Below the pieces are notes generated by a model, which worked only from the letters and a program-made list of their open reading frames with translations, was not told where the DNA came from and searched no databases. Below, piece after piece: positions 61,854 to 64,000 of a DNA stretch of 64,000 bases. How positions within the stretch are numbered: the first letter of the stretch is position 1; every line of letters begins with the position of its first letter. This DNA comes from Marinoscillum sp040218045 (GTDB lineage Bacteria > Bacteroidota > Bacteroidia > Cytophagales > Cyclobacteriaceae). The translations under genes and the position numbers were made by a program. Location of the stretch: the NCBI GenBank assembly GCA_040218045.1, contig JAVJQA010000019.1:62001-126000 (forward strand), read 5' to 3'.

Positions 61854-62275
61854 TTCGATTATTTAAAGGTTGAAAATTGTTGATGGTGGAAAGTAAATAT
61901 CGTTAAACAGAACGAATAATGATATTGAAAATTGGGTAAACGGTATAAGCGGTGGATTTGGAAGTGAATTTTAAGGTTATTTAACTATGAAAGACTATTC
62001 TTCCCTTGAGGGTGAGGAGGGTTGTTTCATAAAACCATAGCCTTGTTCCCCTGACCAAAAAAAGAGTTTCAATTTGGGAAGAATTGAATGAGTAGGCAAA
62101 CCGCAGTTTTGACAATCGATACCAGCGTAGAAATGTTTTCCTTACATCCATTTTTGATCATGCCTATAGGGGCTAAATGGAAGGAGGTTTAAACACATGG
62201 GACTATTGATCAAAATTTTGGTAATGATCAGGTAGTCCTTGATCCAAATGAAAGCCAGCTCTTTCTGGCTTTTCG
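61854..62275. other. 422-bp gene-free spacer
   Basis: No convincing ORF. A hairpin AAAGCCAG (62251-62258) / CTGGCTTT (62265-62272) lies at the end, 3 bp after the permease stop, and likely terminates the permease transcript. The rest is plain A/T-rich DNA. The promoter of the M16 gene should be in 61830-61900. Confidence 0.5.
62251..62272 (-). terminator. Hairpin immediately after the third FtsX permease gene
   Basis: AAAGCCAG (62251-62258) pairs with CTGGCTTT (62265-62272), 6-nt loop, 3 bp after the stop (62276). The T tract is weak on the minus strand. Confidence 0.5.
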
Positions 62276-64000
62276 TTACTCATATTTCAAGTTTTCAACC
62301 GGATTTTGTCTGGCAGCCCTATAGGAAATGATGCTGACTGTGCCCCAGGCCAGTGCCATTACAGACATAATTGGTAGCACGATCATTAACGCACTTATGT
62401 CAGTGCGATAGGCAAAGTCATTTAACCAATCGGACATTAAATAAATGCCAATAGGAAGTGATAGGTTAACTGCTACAACCAGAAGTTTAGTATATCCTGA
62501 GAGTTGCCGGATCATAAGATTGGCCATAGAGGCGCCCAGAACTTTTCTTATGCCAATTTCTTTTTTGCGCTGATCTGTAGTGAAGGCAGCCAAGCCAAAT
62601 AGCCCCAAACAAGCTATGAAAATGGCCAGGCTTGAGAAGATGGTAAACAGTGTCCCTAACTTCTGTTCTGAACGATACTTAGCCTCAAACTCCTGATCCA
62701 TAAATGAATACTCAAAGGGAAGATTGGGATTAAACTCATTCCAGAGTTTATCAAGATAGCCAATGCTTTCGGTTACGCTCCCTGCGTCCACACGTAGTGC
62801 CATGTAACCATTCGAAGGGACATTTAAGAGAACCAGTGGGTCGATGTTTTCTTTAAAACTATCATAGTGGAAATTGTCAACCACACCGATGACCTTGAAT
62901 TCATTCATCCCTGCTATTGGGAAATCGTGCATTGTTTTGAGTGGTTCTCCAACAGGATTGGCAAAACCAAACTTGTCCACTGCAGCCTGGTTAAGGATTA
63001 CTGAGTTTGAATCTGAGGCCAGCGCTTTATCGAAGTTTCGCCCGGCAACCAATGTCATATCCATAGTAGGGATGTAGTTTTCATCTACCCGCCAAATCTG
63101 CATGCTCACAAAGTTTTCTGCTCCGGTTGATGATTTTGGCAACATAGGGGAATCTGACCTATTGCCGCCAGTGGGCAAGTAAGAAGTAGTCGTTACTTTT
63201 TGTACTGTAGGATGGTTTTTTACTTCCTCTTCAAAAGACTTCACCCGGTCATCCATCATGTAAGTATTTTTCAAGACCAGTACCTGGTCTTTGCTGAATC
63301 CGAGGGATTTGCTCTGAATGTAATCCAACTGTGAGGAGATTACCACCGCCCCAAAAATCATGATTACTGAAGTGCTAAACTGTACGATCACAAGGGCGTT
63401 TCGCATCCAGCCACTACGTACGCCGAGTCGCAACTCGCCTTTCAAAACCTTGATAGGTCTAAAACTGGAAAGGTATAATGCGGGGTAAATCCCAGCCAGC
63501 AAACCGACAATCACCGTTCCTAAAAGTACCCAAGGGAAAAGGAACAACTGTCCGAAAAAAGGATCCACAATGCTTTTGTCGGTTAGTGCGTTGAAGAAGG
63601 GAAGGAGTAAGTACACAAATCCGGAGGCAATTGCTGCCGCTAAAAAGGCATTGAGCAAGGACTCCATCATAAACTGGTTGAAGAGGTATTGCTTTTGCGA
63701 ACCCATCACTTTGCGCATGCCTACTTCCTTGGCACGGGTAGAAGATCTTGCTGTGGAGATATTCATAAAATTGATGCACGCAATGATGAGTACAAACAAA
63801 CCGGCTGCACCAAAGAGTATGATGTATTGAAAGCTTCCGTTTTGCTCTATTTCATAGGCAAGATCTGAATGCAAATGGATGCTTTCAAGGGGTTGGAGAT
63901 AGTAATCAACAAAAGACCCACTTTCAAGGAACTGCTCCCAGGTAGACCCGGTGTGGGCTGACAGCATAGGGCCAAAATACTTTGGATAAACCGAAGAAAA
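62276..64000 (-). CDS. FtsX/MacB-like ABC permease, 5' part beyond the window
   Basis: At least 575 residues; the frame is open to the window end (reads FSSVYPKYFGPM before the ATG at 63967), so the real start lies outside. Two FtsX cores are seen: ACINFMNISTARSSTRAKEVGMRKVMGSQKQYLFNQF and the C-terminal QRKKEIGIRKVLGASMANLMIRQLSG, with a MacB-like periplasmic domain between and TM helices at both. Same architecture as the other two permeases. No PadR is visible for it in this window. Confidence 0.92.
   Translation of the reverse strand, partial: FSSVYPKYFGPMLSAHTGSTWEQFLESGSFVDYYLQPLESIHLHSDLAYEIEQNGSFQYIILFGAAGLFVLIIACINFMNISTARSSTRAKEVGMRKVMGSQKQYLFNQFMMESLLNAFLAAAIASGFVYLLLPFFNALTDKSIVDPFFGQLFLFPWVLLGTVIVGLLAGIYPALYLSSFRPIKVLKGELRLGVRSGWMRNALVIVQFSTSVIMIFGAVVISSQLDYIQSKSLGFSKDQVLVLKNTYMMDDRVKSFEEEVKNHPTVQKVTTTSYLPTGGNRSDSPMLPKSSTGAENFVSMQIWRVDENYIPTMDMTLVAGRNFDKALASDSNSVILNQAAVDKFGFANPVGEPLKTMHDFPIAGMNEFKVIGVVDNFHYDSFKENIDPLVLLNVPSNGYMALRVDAGSVTESIGYLDKLWNEFNPNLPFEYSFMDQEFEAKYRSEQKLGTLFTIFSSLAIFIACLGLFGLAAFTTDQRKKEIGIRKVLGASMANLMIRQLSGYTKLLVVAVNLSLPIGIYLMSDWLNDFAYRTDISALMIVLPIMSVMALAWGTVSIISYRAARQNPVENLKYE

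Noticed and set aside
62020..62220. Short minus-strand frame with C-x-x-C (IDCQNCGLP)
   Set aside because: No start with good context and no similarity to known zinc ribbons; too short to support.
1..64000. tRNA, rRNA or prophage genes
   Set aside because: I looked for cloverleaf arms with the TTCGA-type loop and for phage structural genes and found none convincing.

Overview
The window looks like a chromosomal stretch of a Bacteroidota bacterium, most likely a marine Cytophagales member. The reasons are: SusB-like GH97 hydrolase, a CarboxypepD-type TonB-dependent receptor, PadR plus FtsX/MacB-like permease pairs with long N-terminal extensions, DUF3857/transglutaminase, DUF2911, DUF6807 and YwqK-repeat proteins, moderately AT-rich DNA, few Shine-Dalgarno sites, and at least two exact TTG-N19-TAnnTTTG promoters of the Bacteroidota primary sigma factor type. 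Genus is inference. I saw no rRNA, tRNA, CRISPR array, IS element or prophage.

Layout. 1-2.8 kb: a frameshifted FtsX permease behind a PadR regulator. 2.9-5.2 kb: a BlaI-type repressor and an unusual M56-M23 double-peptidase membrane protein behind two tandem operators. 5.3-7 kb: a lipoprotein and a decayed two-component pair. 7-18.3 kb: lipoproteins and a heavy-metal handling region (permease, HMA protein, TonB receptor, HYC_CC_PP-like protein, DUF3703, HMA-MauE membrane protein, and an AraC regulator with an HMA-like head), with a nested SDR, VOC and GNAT. 18.4-23 kb: GH97 glycosidase, then an exonuclease coupled to a CNB-CBS-nucleotidyltransferase. 23.2-30.4 kb: a three-gene operon of a TPR/YwqK-repeat giant and two DUF3857 transglutaminase-like proteins, the second lacking catalytic residues. 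30.4-31.5 kb: NUDIX, a ParDE/RelBE-like toxin-antitoxin pair and what looks like a NUDIX remnant. 31.5-35.3 kb: oxidative pentose phosphate genes gnd / zwf-pgl. 35.4-42.3 kb: DUF2911, TrxB-like oxidoreductase, a solitary SIR2-like protein, a dead VOC gene, and a small beta-rich protein coupled to a TPR histidine kinase.

42.3-48.7 kb: small accessory enzymes (DHFR-like, VOC / RNAP-alphaCTD-like / DUF1801 operon, methyltransferase, HIRAN, GNAT), MscS channel, two heme-binding proteins, acyltransferase. 48.7-55.8 kb: ankyrin lipoprotein, an AraC-TolB/FlgO-like-TPR regulator, DUF6807, MDR reductase, thioredoxin-fold protein, orphan membrane sensor. 55.8-64 kb: a second PadR/FtsX pair, a single-chain M16 protease and a third FtsX permease cut by the window end.

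Most notable: the M56-M23 fusion under BlaI control; the SIR2-like protein (possible defence NADase); a 28-nt motif (22 identical positions) placed 31-32 nt upstream of the -7 box of two VOC genes, one now dead; the active/inactive transglutaminase pair; and several decaying genes (permease, two-component pair, VOC, NUDIX). All family assignments are from reading motifs by eye; no database search was run.
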